DNA from: Deltaproteobacteria bacterium UBA6967
GTDB lineage: Bacteria > SAR324 > NAC60-12
Assembly (NCBI GenBank): GCA_002450295.1
Contig: DJYX01000139.1
Location: 1,094 to 13,336, forward strand
Reading direction: 5' to 3'
DNA: 12,243 nucleotides
Shown piece after piece: positions 1 to 7,094 of the stretch. The position numbers were made by a program, and so were the translations under genes. Under the pieces are notes generated by a model. It was not told the origin of the DNA. It ran no database searches and was given only the letters and a program-made list of their open reading frames with translations. The first letter of the stretch is position 1, and the number at the start of each line of letters is the position of its first letter.

Positions 1-68
1 CCTGTTTTTCATCTGCTAATCTAATTCATTTACTTCTCATCTGCATCGCCTCAGGAGCCAACAGCACA

Positions 69-476
69 ATGTCCGGAGTCAATCCCTACATCCAGCAACC
101 CGATTTTGTCCTCCCGCAGAAGCCCTACAAGATCACTTTCTTACCGGCTGATGTCACGGTTGAGGTGCAGCCAGCAACGCTGCCTCATCCTCAGGATGGG
201 CTCCCTGGCTCTCTGCTAGCCAGTGCTCTGGAAGCTGGTCTCGACATAGATCATTCCTGTGGAGGGGTCTGTGCCTGTTCGACCTGCCACATCTGGGTGC
301 GTTCCGGAATGGAAAGCTGCAATGAAGCTACTGAGGATGAGGAAGATATGCTGGACATGGCCCCTGGACTACAGCCAAACTCCCGACTGGCCTGTCAGTG
401 TGTGCCTGATGGAACGAGTGATGTGGTCGTGGAAATTCCGGATTGGAATCGCAACCTGGTGAGTGAAGGTCACTGA
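69..476 (+). CDS. fdx: adrenodoxin/ISC-type [2Fe-2S] ferredoxin
   Basis: A 135-residue plant/adrenodoxin-fold ferredoxin that carries one [2Fe-2S] cluster and supplies electrons in the cytoplasm, typically to Fe-S cluster assembly. The cluster motif is visible as C64-x5-C70-x2-C73 within HSCGGVCACSTCH, with the fourth ligand most likely C109 in RLACQ. C68 and C111 are extra cysteines; the first has a counterpart in E. coli Fdx. The acidic stretch after the motif (about residues 87-98, ATEDEEDMLDM) and the C-terminal VVEIP are typical of the ISC Fdx/adrenodoxin branch. About 20 residues precede the beta-grasp core. AGGAG at 53-57 lies 11 nt before this ATG and supports the start. It heads a tight run with an A-type carrier and a BolA protein, which fits a role in Fe-S maturation. 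iscS, iscU and hscAB are not in the window. Confidence 0.93.
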   Translation: MSGVNPYIQQPDFVLPQKPYKITFLPADVTVEVQPATLPHPQDGLPGSLLASALEAGLDIDHSCGGVCACSTCHIWVRSGMESCNEATEDEEDMLDMAPGLQPNSRLACQCVPDGTSDVVVEIPDWNRNLVSEGH

Positions 477-485
477 AAGGACGAT

Positions 486-851
486 ATGATTACGCTGACC
501 GAAAATGCGGCAAAGGAGATCCGCAAAATCATGCAGGAGCAGCAGCTGGAAGAAAATGTGTTCATCCGAGTGGGAGTCAAGGGTGGTGGATGTTCTGGCT
601 TCACCTATACCTTTGATTTCGATGCCCGTAAAACTCGCTTTGACCTCGATTTCGAATCACAGGGGATGCAGGTCGTTGTGGACAAGAAGAGCTATCTATA
701 CATCAAGGATACAGAAATTGATTGGAGCTACAGCCTGATGGATCGTGGATTGCGCTTCAACAACCCTTCCGCAAAGTCTTCCTGTGGCTGCAAAACTTCC
801 TTCCAGTTTGAAGCACCTGTTCAGGAAAACGTCTTTCAACCCACTTGGTAA
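486..851 (+). CDS. A-type iron-sulfur carrier (IscA/ErpA/HesB family)
   Basis: A 121-residue A-type carrier protein, which receives Fe-S clusters from a scaffold and passes them to apo-targets. The three invariant cysteines are present: C36 in GGGCSGF, and C100 and C102 in SCGCK near the C-terminus. The fold begins with the usual ITLTENAAKEI and length is slightly above the usual 105-115 because of a tail after the CGC motif (about residues 108-121). AAAGGA just before the ATG acts as ribosome binding site, and the gene begins 9 nt after the ferredoxin stop, so the two are almost surely co-transcribed. Adjacency to fdx points to IscA, but ErpA cannot be separated from IscA by motif alone, so no symbol is assigned. 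The family call is firm. Confidence 0.93.
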   Translation: MITLTENAAKEIRKIMQEQQLEENVFIRVGVKGGGCSGFTYTFDFDARKTRFDLDFESQGMQVVVDKKSYLYIKDTEIDWSYSLMDRGLRFNNPSAKSSCGCKTSFQFEAPVQENVFQPTW

Positions 852-856
852 AACCG

Positions 857-1096
857 ATGAGCGCTGAACTTTGCGAACAAATCAAACAAGCCGTTCAGAT
901 AGCCCTTCCAGACGCCGAGGTGGCAGTCACTGGCGGTGGTGGTCACTTTTCTCTGGAGGTCATCTCCTCAGCCTTTGAGGGCAAGGGTCTGCTGGCTAAG
1001 CAACGGCTAGTCTATGGTGCTTTGACCGAACTGATGGCTGGGGAACACGCACCAGTCCATGCCATCGATTCATTGAAGACTCTCGTGCCAGAATGA
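857..1096 (+). CDS. BolA-family protein, IbaG-like
   Basis: A small (79-residue) BolA-family protein. Members work with monothiol glutaredoxins in Fe-S cluster trafficking, and some are regulators. Core signature features are GGHFSLEVIS, the FEGK turn, the helix ending in RLVYGALTELM, and the C-terminal VHAIDSLKTLVPE. Where classical BolA has Arg-His before the VY helix, this protein has Lys-Gln (AKQRLVYGAL), as in E. coli IbaG (KKQQTVYGPL), so it belongs with the IbaG/YrbA branch. I chose ATG 857 because the alternative in-frame TTG at 845 lies inside the preceding stop region and would only add MVKP. It follows the A-type carrier by 5 nt and its TGA overlaps the next ATG (ATGA, 1093-1096), implying translational coupling. 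No glutaredoxin partner gene is visible here. Confidence 0.9.
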   Translation: MSAELCEQIKQAVQIALPDAEVAVTGGGGHFSLEVISSAFEGKGLLAKQRLVYGALTELMAGEHAPVHAIDSLKTLVPE

Positions 1097-1605
1097 GATC
1101 CGGCTTTACCTGGCTGGAACTCCTCCTGGCGACTTCGGTCGCTGCCGTCTTTCTGGCACTCGCCCAGGGACCGCTGCTGCACTTCTCCTCGCTACTCACC
1201 GATCAATACACTACCTCCGCGAAGCAACGCCAACTGGATCGCTTTCTATTGATGCTCAAGACGGAGTTGATCCAGGCTGGATATGCACTGGGAGATGATG
1301 CCGAACCAGTACAAGTCTCTTCAGATGAAGTACTCTTACTGGCAGATCTCAATCGTGATGGGGACCTGAATGATACCCGAGAGCGCATCTCCTATCGTTT
1401 TCGTGCTGCTGATAAGAAACTTCAACGTCGTTCCGGAAGTGGGAGTTATCAAACCCTAGTTGAAGAAGTCGGAGCTATCTCTTTTTCCCTCGGTCCTGGT
1501 CGTGATCTGCCGATGTCACCACCCCAGCACTGTTTGGGAGTAGGAGTTCGTTTGGATCCAGATGCAGAAGATATATCCTACACCCTCTGTCCGATTTTTC
1601 TCTGA
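1093..1605 (+). CDS. type IV pilin-like (pseudopilin) protein, PilW/GspJ-like
   Basis: A 170-residue protein with a type III (prepilin) signal: very short basic leader MRSG, cleavage predicted between G4 and F5, then FTWLELLLA with the diagnostic Glu at mature position 5 (E9), and a hydrophobic helix to about residue 24. Such proteins are processed by prepilin peptidase and assembled as minor pilins or type II secretion pseudopilins in the inner membrane. The central part has a calcium-loop-like stretch, DLNRDGDLND at residues 85-94, followed by ERISYRF, a pattern seen in PilW/GspJ-type minor pilins. C147 and C166 could form a disulfide. The ATG overlaps the bolA stop by 4 nt, and dut follows after 7 nt. 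No other pilus or secretion gene is nearby, so whether it serves a pilus, a secretion system or something else is unknown. Confidence 0.82.
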   Translation: MRSGFTWLELLLATSVAAVFLALAQGPLLHFSSLLTDQYTTSAKQRQLDRFLLMLKTELIQAGYALGDDAEPVQVSSDEVLLLADLNRDGDLNDTRERISYRFRAADKKLQRRSGSGSYQTLVEEVGAISFSLGPGRDLPMSPPQHCLGVGVRLDPDAEDISYTLCPIFL

Positions 1606-1612
1606 GTAAGCT

Positions 1613-2050
1613 ATGTCCACACTGCGTCTGCAACTTCATTATCCAGACATGCCAGTTCCTCAGCGGGCTCATCCCAAGGATGTGGGTCTTGACCTAACAG
1701 CAATGGCGGTGGAGCCACACAATGAACGACTTTTTTTCATCGACACAGGTGTCTCGGTCGAACCTCCGGAAGGATATTACGTGGAGGTGGTTGCTCGCTC
1801 CAGTTTGTCCAAGACGGATTTCATTCTGGCCAATTCAGTTGGTATCATTGATCCAGACTACCGAGGTCGAATTCGGCTAGCGCTACGATACTTGGGAGAA
1901 GAATCTGGGGCGGACGCTGCAGCAGAGCTGATTGGGCGTCGAGTGGCTCAGCTGATCTTACGTTGCCGAGAGGAAGCTACTGTGGAAGTTGTCAGTGAGT
2001 TGGGAGCAACTGTCCGAGGTACGGGAGGCTTTGGTAGCAGTGGAAGCTGA
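1613..2050 (+). CDS. dut: dUTP diphosphatase (trimeric dUTPase)
   Basis: A 145-residue homotrimeric dUTPase, hydrolysing dUTP to dUMP and pyrophosphate. This keeps uracil out of DNA and supplies dTMP synthesis. All five family motifs are present in order: motif 1 DVGLDL (23-28), motif 2 ARSSLSK (61-67, in place of the commoner PRSGLA), motif 3 GIIDPDYRG (77-85, with the catalytic Asp expected at D80), motif 4 GRRVAQ (108-113) and motif 5 GTGGFGSSG (136-144, with F140 the base-stacking residue). The length is normal and the C-terminal arm is intact. The start ATG lies 7 nt after the pseudopilin stop with GAGTAAG upstream, so it is the last gene of the Fe-S/pilin run. Only motif 2 deviates, mildly, from the standard bacterial pattern. 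Confidence 0.95.
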   Translation: MSTLRLQLHYPDMPVPQRAHPKDVGLDLTAMAVEPHNERLFFIDTGVSVEPPEGYYVEVVARSSLSKTDFILANSVGIIDPDYRGRIRLALRYLGEESGADAAAELIGRRVAQLILRCREEATVEVVSELGATVRGTGGFGSSGS

Positions 2051-2368
2051 AGCTGCGTCTGCACAACAATTTGGCAGTTTCCAAGACCTTGAAGATGCTG
2101 GCTCATCTGCAAAATTTGTTGATCTTACGGGAGTTCCCGATACCATTTTGGGAACTGCCTGCCCAAACCGTGACGAGCTTGGATTCGTTGAATGAATAGA
2201 TCATCAGAATCACTTCGGCTAGTTTAGAAAGCCGATCTCCTAGAGCAATCAGCTCATCGACCAGCACGACACTTTTATCAATTCGCTTTCACATTGGGTG
2301 AAGAAGAAAAGGGCGGACCCGCTTCCTGGCCAATACTGCCAGCCTCCTCCTTGTTTGACCTGAGTTTC
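2051..2368. other. 318-base gene-free interval with two inverted repeats
   Basis: No convincing coding region was found between dut and pcm on either strand. The open frames here overlap the dut 3' end and resemble no protein family I recognise. Two imperfect hairpins are visible: AGTTCCC (2132-2138) with GGGAACT (2150-2156), extended by two further G-C pairs beyond a mismatch, and TCGGCT (2215-2220) with AGCCGA (2230-2235). Neither is followed by a T run, so they are poor intrinsic terminators, though one could end the upstream transcript. The interval presumably holds the end of the dut transcript and the promoter for pcm. I could not pick out a clear -35/-10 pair. Confidence 0.5.
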
Positions 2369-3007
2369 ATGAAAGATCGAGAAGAAAGTGCCTTGGTTCA
2401 GGCCAAGAAACAACTACAGCAATTTTGGCAAGACACCGGTGTGACTTGTGACGAGCGCTTGCTGAAGGCGTTCCGCCAGTTGTCTCGAGAAGAGTTTGTG
2501 AGCCCGATTCACCGGGAAAACGCCTACATGGACTACCCGCTGCCGATTGGTTCCAACCAGACCATCTCTCAACCCACTACCGTGATGACGATGCTCCGCT
2601 TGCTGGAAGTGGCTCCACAACATCGAGTGCTCGAAGTTGGCGCTGGTAGCGGTTACAACGCTGCCATGCTGGGTCTGCTGGCCAAGCAGGTGGTCTCACT
2701 GGAATGTCGAAGGGAACTGGTTGAAATGGCTTCTCAAAATATACGTCGAGCGGGCATTCAGAATGTGGAAGTCCGTTATAGCGATGGAAAGATTGGTGTT
2801 CCAGAGTTGGCGCCGTTTGATCGGATCATTATCACCGCAGCGGCGGCTCGCTTTCCCAATGATCTCTGGGAGCAATTGGCTGAAGGAGGGATCCTCGTGG
2901 TTCCGGTGGGAGATCCCTATTCCTGCGTAATGACTAGGGCGGAGAAGAGCGACGGCAAACGACACGTCACCCGTCATGGTTCCTACGCCTTTGTACCCTT
3001 GGTGTAA
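2369..3007 (+). CDS. pcm: protein-L-isoaspartate O-methyltransferase
   Basis: A 212-residue SAM-dependent methyltransferase that methylates isoaspartyl residues in aged proteins and starts their repair. Visible motifs are SNQTISQPTTVMTM (62-75, the family hallmark with the conserved Ser in TISQP), SAM motif I VLEVGAGSGYNAAML (87-101), the acidic LEC after motif I, PFDRIIITAAA (149-159), and GGILVVPVG (173-181). The order and spacing match the PCMT family throughout. The open frame continues upstream to a TTG at 2294, but those extra 25 residues have no family counterpart, so I use ATG 2369. No strong ribosome binding site is seen before either start. DUF1295 follows after 15 nt, so the two are likely co-transcribed. 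Confidence 0.93.
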   Translation: MKDREESALVQAKKQLQQFWQDTGVTCDERLLKAFRQLSREEFVSPIHRENAYMDYPLPIGSNQTISQPTTVMTMLRLLEVAPQHRVLEVGAGSGYNAAMLGLLAKQVVSLECRRELVEMASQNIRRAGIQNVEVRYSDGKIGVPELAPFDRIIITAAAARFPNDLWEQLAEGGILVVPVGDPYSCVMTRAEKSDGKRHVTRHGSYAFVPLV

Positions 3008-3022
3008 GAGAGAGATGATTTA

Positions 3023-3844
3023 ATGACTTTTTGGGAAATTTGGCTACAGGCGCTGATCCTTATCTTGATTTTAGGTACCTTTCTCTGGGGAGTCAGTGTT
3101 CGGATAAAAAATGCCAGTATTGTTGATATCTTCTGGGGACCAGGCTTTGTGGTCTGTGCTTGGTGGTACGCCTGGCAGTGTGAGTTTGACTCGTGGCGCT
3201 CCATGCTGCTGCTTGGACTAGTGACGATCTGGGGACTACGACTTGCCTTGCACATCGGCTGGCGTAACCACGGCAAGGGAGAGGATTATCGCTACCAGCA
3301 ATTTCGTCAGGATTTTGGACCGGAACGCTACTGGTGGTACAGTTATTTTCAGGTGTTTTTGCTGCAGGGTGGATTGCTTTGGTTCATCTCGGCTCCCTTG
3401 CTGGCAGTCCCGTATCTTGCTGCAGAAGAAAATCCTTTCGGCTTGTTTGATGTGTTGGCGCTCTTTTGCTGGGGAGTTGGTTTTGCTTTTGAGGCTGGAG
3501 GAGACTGGCAGTTGGCACAATTCAAGGCCAATCCTGCCAACAAAGGTAAGGTGCTAGACCAGGGATTTTGGAAGTATACGCGTCATCCAAACTACTTTGG
3601 CGATGCTGCGGTCTGGTGGGGTTATGGATTGTTCAGTGTGGCCAGTGGAAGTTACTGGCCAATGATTGGTCCTCTGTTGATGACCGGGCTGATCATTCAG
3701 GTTTCAGGAGTTCGACTGCTGGAACGCACACTGGTGGACGCCAAGCCGGAATATCGGGATTATGTTGAGCGAACGAGTGCCTTCATTCCCTGGCCACCCA
3801 AGACTTCCACTTCATCAAGAACGACTTCCCAGCAGAAAAGCTAA
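3023..3844 (+). CDS. DUF1295 integral membrane protein, steroid 5-alpha-reductase-like
   Basis: A 273-residue polytopic membrane protein of the DUF1295 family (related to steroid 5-alpha reductase and isoprenylcysteine methyltransferase folds). The substrate is unknown. Family features in order are VDIFWGPGF (34-42), the loop GWRNHGKGEDYRY (79-91), GVGFAFEAGGDWQLAQFK (151-168), the signature GFWKYTRHPNYFGD (181-194), WWGYGL (198-203), SGVRLLERTL (228-237) and the C-terminal YVERTSAFIPWPP (247-259). The RHPNYFG segment is the conserved cofactor-site region of this superfamily. About six or seven hydrophobic segments are apparent. GAGAGAGA precedes the ATG, 15 nt after pcm. The Ser/Thr-rich tail after residue 260 is not part of the conserved core, and its coding sequence overlaps the 3' end of the convergent gene. 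Confidence 0.88.
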   Translation: MTFWEIWLQALILILILGTFLWGVSVRIKNASIVDIFWGPGFVVCAWWYAWQCEFDSWRSMLLLGLVTIWGLRLALHIGWRNHGKGEDYRYQQFRQDFGPERYWWYSYFQVFLLQGGLLWFISAPLLAVPYLAAEENPFGLFDVLALFCWGVGFAFEAGGDWQLAQFKANPANKGKVLDQGFWKYTRHPNYFGDAAVWWGYGLFSVASGSYWPMIGPLLMTGLIIQVSGVRLLERTLVDAKPEYRDYVERTSAFIPWPPKTSTSSRTTSQQKS

Positions 3845-4585
3845 CCAGCGATTGCTCGGCTGAGACTTGTGCAGACTTGGCAGGTACGCAGAGTGGCGCC
3901 AGTTGCTTACCCCCAGCCATAGACTGAAAAGCCCCATCAGTGCAATCTGCGCGTAGGCCCACTTGGAGAAGCCGAAAGAGAGCAGGAGATCATAAGTCCC
4001 ATGGAGTACAGCAGCAATCAGCCAACCTCCCAGCAATAAGCGAGTGACGGCCGCAGCATCTGCTCCCTGAAGCTGACTAAGGCGAGCTTTGGCAACAAAG
4101 TAACCCAAGGGCACACTCATGAAGGCGTGAGCTGGAAGGGTGACCACAGTCCGAGTTGCCACAACGCCTACTCCATACTGCTGAAGATAGAAGCCATTTT
4201 CTAACGTTGCAAAACCTAGCGCGACCACTGCACCGTGCAGGATGCCGTCAAAAGGTTCACGCAGATGCCGAGTGGGAAAGCTGAGTAACAACAGTACAAG
4301 CAACTTGGCGGTTTCCTCGTTGAAACCCACTAGCATCCAGAACCCAGCTTTGTAGAGTGGCCAGTCTTGGTCCATCCAGAGGAAGGTTTCCTCGGCTCCA
4401 GGCCAAAAAAGCGTGTACTTTTCAACGCTGTGGTTGAGCAACAGGGCAATCAGTCCACAGCACATTCCACCGACGAATAGCGCAGCCAATCGGCGTAGAC
4501 TAGCCCGCTGGTAACGGTGTAGACGATAGAATAGCCATCCCCACATCAATCCTGGGGCAATCAGCAATCCAGCTATTGAAAGCAT
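3815..4585 (-). CDS. PrsW-family intramembrane metalloprotease
   Basis: A 256-residue multi-pass membrane protein of the PrsW family (related to CPBP/CAAX-type proteases). The best known member cleaves an anti-sigma factor in Bacillus. Conserved motifs are FNEETAKLL (88-96, the EExxK active-site motif with E90, E91 and K94), FDGILHGAVVALGFATLEN (112-130, with E129), RTVVTLPAHAFMSVPLGY (145-162, with H153) and AVLHGTYDLLL (192-202, with H195). All putative catalytic or metal-binding residues are therefore present. The frame is open back to 4723, but ATG 4585 is preceded by GGAG with 7 nt spacing and begins directly with the first membrane helix (MLSIAGLLIAPGLMWGW), so I use it. It is divergent from the diguanylate cyclase and overlaps the DUF1295 gene tail to tail by 30 nt. 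Its substrate cannot be inferred. Confidence 0.88.
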   Translation of the reverse strand: MLSIAGLLIAPGLMWGWLFYRLHRYQRASLRRLAALFVGGMCCGLIALLLNHSVEKYTLFWPGAEETFLWMDQDWPLYKAGFWMLVGFNEETAKLLVLLLLSFPTRHLREPFDGILHGAVVALGFATLENGFYLQQYGVGVVATRTVVTLPAHAFMSVPLGYFVAKARLSQLQGADAAAVTRLLLGGWLIAAVLHGTYDLLLSFGFSKWAYAQIALMGLFSLWLGVSNWRHSAYLPSLHKSQPSNRWLAFLLGSRS

Positions 4586-4687
4586 GATTTGTCTCCAAGG
4601 GTTTGCGATTAGTTGGGAATCGTGGCATGTTTTTTCATTTTTTTCATCTTTCTGTATACGACCTGTTCCCAGATTCTTGAGTATCGC
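4586..4687. promoter_or_regulatory. divergent intergenic region, prsW-like / diguanylate cyclase
   Basis: About 100 bases separate the two divergent starts chosen here, so promoters for both genes should lie in this stretch. It contains a T-rich tract around 4629-4651 and a GTATAC-like -10 element near 4654 on the plus strand, but no matching -35 box is clear. The region also encodes an alternative N-terminal extension (TTG at 4613) in frame with the downstream gene. Confidence 0.35.
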
Positions 4688-6124
4688 ATGAACCGCATAC
4701 CAATGTTGCGCCAGGAAGAGCACACGGAACTGTACTTGTTCGCTGAGGCAATCAAAGATCGTCGCTACTTCCGCAAGATTCCGATGAACCTGCTGCTGGA
4801 AATGCTGCGCCTGTCACAGCTTGTGATGTTGTCTCAGGATGAGCAGTTGGTGCACGAGGGTGACAAGGACCCCCCCGAAATGTACATCCTGCTCCATGGT
4901 TCGCTGATGGTTACCTCGCAGGGAGAGTTCATTTCTCGCCTGGAATCACCGGGAGATGTAGTTGGAGAGCAGGCAATTCTCTCGCCAGAAGCTCGCACCA
5001 TGACCGTCACTGCCGAGGTTGACTCCCGTGTGCTTGCGTTCCCAAATGATGTGTTTCGTGTGGCCGAAGAGATGAGCCACATTCCAGCAATTTACCTCAG
5101 CTTTGCCAGTATTCTTGCGGAAAAACTGCGGATCACAGAAGCCCAGGCTAAATTGCGACGGAATGCTCGTCCTCAAGGAAATGCCACACCGCCTTGCATT
5201 GCGATTGTGGATATCGATAGCCGCGAGCGACGAGTGATCCGAGGTACCCTGAGTACACTCTGGAAGGAAATGAAGATCGTTGAATACGCTAGTCCCAAGG
5301 AATTCATTGAGACTCCAGCTGAGCGGCGCTTTGATCTGATCATCCTTGATCCACTTTATGACCATGACTACCATGACGAACAGGAGTTACTCGAAGCCCT
5401 CGGTGAGTCAGTGGGCTTGCACAACTGTCCTGTTTTTGCGGTCAGTGAGTGGTGCAACGACGAAAGCAATCGTGAGAAGCTCGCTCAAATGGGTGTTGGG
5501 GATTTTCTTGGTCGCCCCTACTCGACGTTCGATCTACGGCACAAGCTTTCTGCTTTCAAGGTAGCCTATTATCGACAACGGGAACTGGAGCAGGTGGAGC
5601 ATGCAGCTGATACTGACCGGCTGACCAACCTGGCCAATCGACGGCGTATGGATGAGTTCCTGGACGCGCTGGTTACGCTGTATCCGGAGGAGCGTCAGCC
5701 CTTCTCGTTGATCATCACGGATGTCGACAATTTCAAACACTATAACGATACCCACGGTCACCAGATGGGAGATGTGGTGTTGGCTTCGATTGCGGCAATC
5801 CTCAAACGCAGTGTGCGACGTGGTGACCTAGCGGCTCGCTTCGGTGGGGAAGAATTCGTCGTGCTCCTGCCAAAATGTGATAAACCGGCCGCCCTCAAGA
5901 TTGCTGAAAAATTGCGCCAGGCAGTGGAGGAAGAAGAGATCCCTTACCAGGAACAGCAACCGTTGGGCAACCTGACCGCAACTTTTGGGGTTGCCACCTA
6001 TCCCTTCGATGCTGAGAACGTAGATATGTTGCTCAAGCGGGCAGATGAATGCCTTTACCAGGGTAAGGAGGCTGGGCGCAACGTAGTAATTGGAGCAGAA
6101 ATGCTGCAAAGTACGGCTGCCTGA
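4688..6124 (+). CDS. diguanylate cyclase with cNMP-binding and atypical receiver domains (GGEEF)
   Basis: A 478-residue cytoplasmic signalling protein predicted to make cyclic di-GMP. Three domains follow in order. Residues about 20-130 form a cyclic-nucleotide-binding domain with a phosphate-cassette-like GEQAILSPEARTMTVTA (93-109, R103 present). Residues about 168-300 resemble a response-regulator receiver: IAIVDID at the start, LIILD with a possible phosphoacceptor D221, then GVGDFLGRP, where Arg (276) replaces the invariant Lys. Residues about 308-478 are a GGDEF domain with LTNLANRR, ITDVDNFKHYNDTHGH, active site GGEEF (386-390), an inhibitory RxxD site (RRGD, 377-380) five residues before it, and a GVATYP strand. 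A TTG at 4613 would add 25 hydrophobic residues. I prefer ATG 4688 because that stretch is T-rich intergenic DNA, but a membrane-anchored form is not excluded. A further ATG lies at 4703. Confidence 0.9.
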   Translation: MNRIPMLRQEEHTELYLFAEAIKDRRYFRKIPMNLLLEMLRLSQLVMLSQDEQLVHEGDKDPPEMYILLHGSLMVTSQGEFISRLESPGDVVGEQAILSPEARTMTVTAEVDSRVLAFPNDVFRVAEEMSHIPAIYLSFASILAEKLRITEAQAKLRRNARPQGNATPPCIAIVDIDSRERRVIRGTLSTLWKEMKIVEYASPKEFIETPAERRFDLIILDPLYDHDYHDEQELLEALGESVGLHNCPVFAVSEWCNDESNREKLAQMGVGDFLGRPYSTFDLRHKLSAFKVAYYRQRELEQVEHAADTDRLTNLANRRRMDEFLDALVTLYPEERQPFSLIITDVDNFKHYNDTHGHQMGDVVLASIAAILKRSVRRGDLAARFGGEEFVVLLPKCDKPAALKIAEKLRQAVEEEEIPYQEQQPLGNLTATFGVATYPFDAENVDMLLKRADECLYQGKEAGRNVVIGAEMLQSTAA

Positions 6125-6135
6125 TACAAAAATCC

Positions 6136-6164
6136 TTGCATTCGCAGCCAAGCTTCCATATTAT
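6136..6164 (+). promoter_or_regulatory. sigma-70-type promoter candidate for rplM-rpsI
   Basis: TTGCAT (6136-6141) and TATTAT (6159-6164) are separated by exactly 17 bases. The -10 box matches consensus at five of six positions and the -35 box at the first three. Transcription would start near 6171 and give a leader of about 60 nt before rplM. Position immediately upstream of a ribosomal protein operon supports the call. Confidence 0.5.
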
Positions 6165-6186
6165 TCCAAGTTTACCAAATATTCTG

Positions 6187-6223
6187 GCTCTCCTGAGAGA
6201 ACTGCGGGAAGCCGCTGCTTCCG
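6187..6223 (+). promoter_or_regulatory. structured rplM leader, two hairpins
   Basis: CTCT (6188-6191) pairs with AGAG (6196-6199) around a CCTG loop, and GGAAGC (6207-6212) pairs with GCTTCC (6217-6222) around CGCT. The second hairpin ends 7 nt before ATG 6230, where a ribosome binding site would be expected; no free GGAGG-like element is seen. Ribosomal protein operons are often autoregulated through their leaders, so this could be an L13-responsive element. That is inference; the sequence does not match a leader family I can name. Confidence 0.35.
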
Positions 6224-6229
6224 TTTGAG

Positions 6230-6682
6230 ATGAAAGTTATGAGGACTCCGTTCGTACGCAAAGAAGACGTAGCCGGTGACAAGCATCCGCGCAACTGGTG
6301 GATCGTCGATGCCGAGGGAAAAACCCTGGGACGAGTGGCTACACAGATTGCCCGTGCACTGCGTGGCAAGCACAAGGCCGTGTTCGCCCCACATAGTGAT
6401 GTCGGAGATTTCGTCATCGTGGTCAACGCAGAAAAAATTGAGGTTACCGGTCAGAAAAGTATGAAGAAGATGTACTATCATCACACGGGCTATCCAGGTG
6501 GAATCAAGTCTGCGCGTTTCGAAGAACTACAAGCCCGCAAGCCAGAAACCTTGATTGAGCGAGCCGTCAAGGGAATGATGGCTAAAAATGCTCTCAACCG
6601 TGGAATGTTGCGCCGCCTCAAGGTCTATGCAGGATCGGCCCATCCCCATCTGGCTCAGCAACCCAAACCGTTAGAAATTTGA
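6230..6682 (+). CDS. rplM: 50S ribosomal protein L13
   Basis: L13, an early-assembling protein of the large ribosomal subunit. The sequence carries the full family pattern: [16 protein letters not shown] near the N-terminus, the [18 protein letters not shown] strand region, [12 protein letters not shown], and the signature helix [26 protein letters not shown] followed by HPHLAQQP. At 150 residues from this start it is a little longer than the usual 142. The second in-frame ATG (6239) gives [11 protein letters not shown], which aligns with the common MKT/MRT beginning of the family, so 6239 may be the true start. About four extra residues (near AGDKHP) precede the conserved WWIVDA. rpsI follows 7 nt after the stop, the conserved bacterial L13-S9 pairing. 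Confidence 0.96.
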   Translation: MKVMRTPFVRKEDVAGDKHPRNWWIVDAEGKTLGRVATQIARALRGKHKAVFAPHSDVGDFVIVVNAEKIEVTGQKSMKKMYYHHTGYPGGIKSARFEELQARKPETLIERAVKGMMAKNALNRGMLRRLKVYAGSAHPHLAQQPKPLEI

Positions 6683-6689
6683 GTCGTTT

Positions 6690-7085
6690 ATGAACGCAAT
6701 TGTGCAATACTACGGCACTGGCCGTCGAAAATCCTCCGTTGCTCGTGTCTATCTGCGACCGGGTACAGGCAATATTCTGGTCAACAAAGTTCCTCTCGCT
6801 CAGTACTTCGGCCGAAGCACTCTACAAATGGTGGTTCGACAGCCTCTGGAACTGACTGAAAATAGTGATCAGTTTGATATCTTCATTAACGTCAGTGGTG
6901 GTGGTTTGTCAGGACAGGCGGGTGCCATCAAGCACGGCATCTCACGTGCTCTGCTGGAAGCAAGTGAAGAACTACGCCCTCAACTGAAGAAAGAAGGTTT
7001 CCTGACACGAGATGCTCGAGCGGTAGAACGTAAAAAATATGGACGACCTGGAGCTCGCAAAAGCTATCAGTTCTCTAAGCGCTGA
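6690..7085 (+). CDS. rpsI: 30S ribosomal protein S9
   Basis: S9, a small-subunit protein whose C-terminal tail reaches the P-site tRNA. It is 131 residues, the usual length. Clear family features are [19 protein letters not shown] at the N-terminus, [23 protein letters not shown] in the core, [27 protein letters not shown] at the end, with the invariant terminal Lys-Arg. The start lies 7 nt after the rplM stop, so the two genes form one operon. No strong Shine-Dalgarno sequence precedes it, suggesting translation follows on from rplM. The gene is complete with no anomaly. Confidence 0.97.
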   Translation: MNAIVQYYGTGRRKSSVARVYLRPGTGNILVNKVPLAQYFGRSTLQMVVRQPLELTENSDQFDIFINVSGGGLSGQAGAIKHGISRALLEASEELRPQLKKEGFLTRDARAVERKKYGRPGARKSYQFSKR

Positions 7086-7094
7086 TCATCTTCT

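Noticed and set aside
1989..2195. Open frame of 68 codons overlapping the dut 3' end and the following spacer
   Set aside because: It resembles no family, overlaps dut in another frame and has no ribosome binding site. Its composition fits a shifted reading of dut followed by non-coding DNA.
4613..4687. N-terminal hydrophobic extension of the diguanylate cyclase from TTG 4613
   Set aside because: The hydrophobic residues come from a T-rich intergenic stretch and the start is a TTG without a clear ribosome binding site. Kept only as an alternative.
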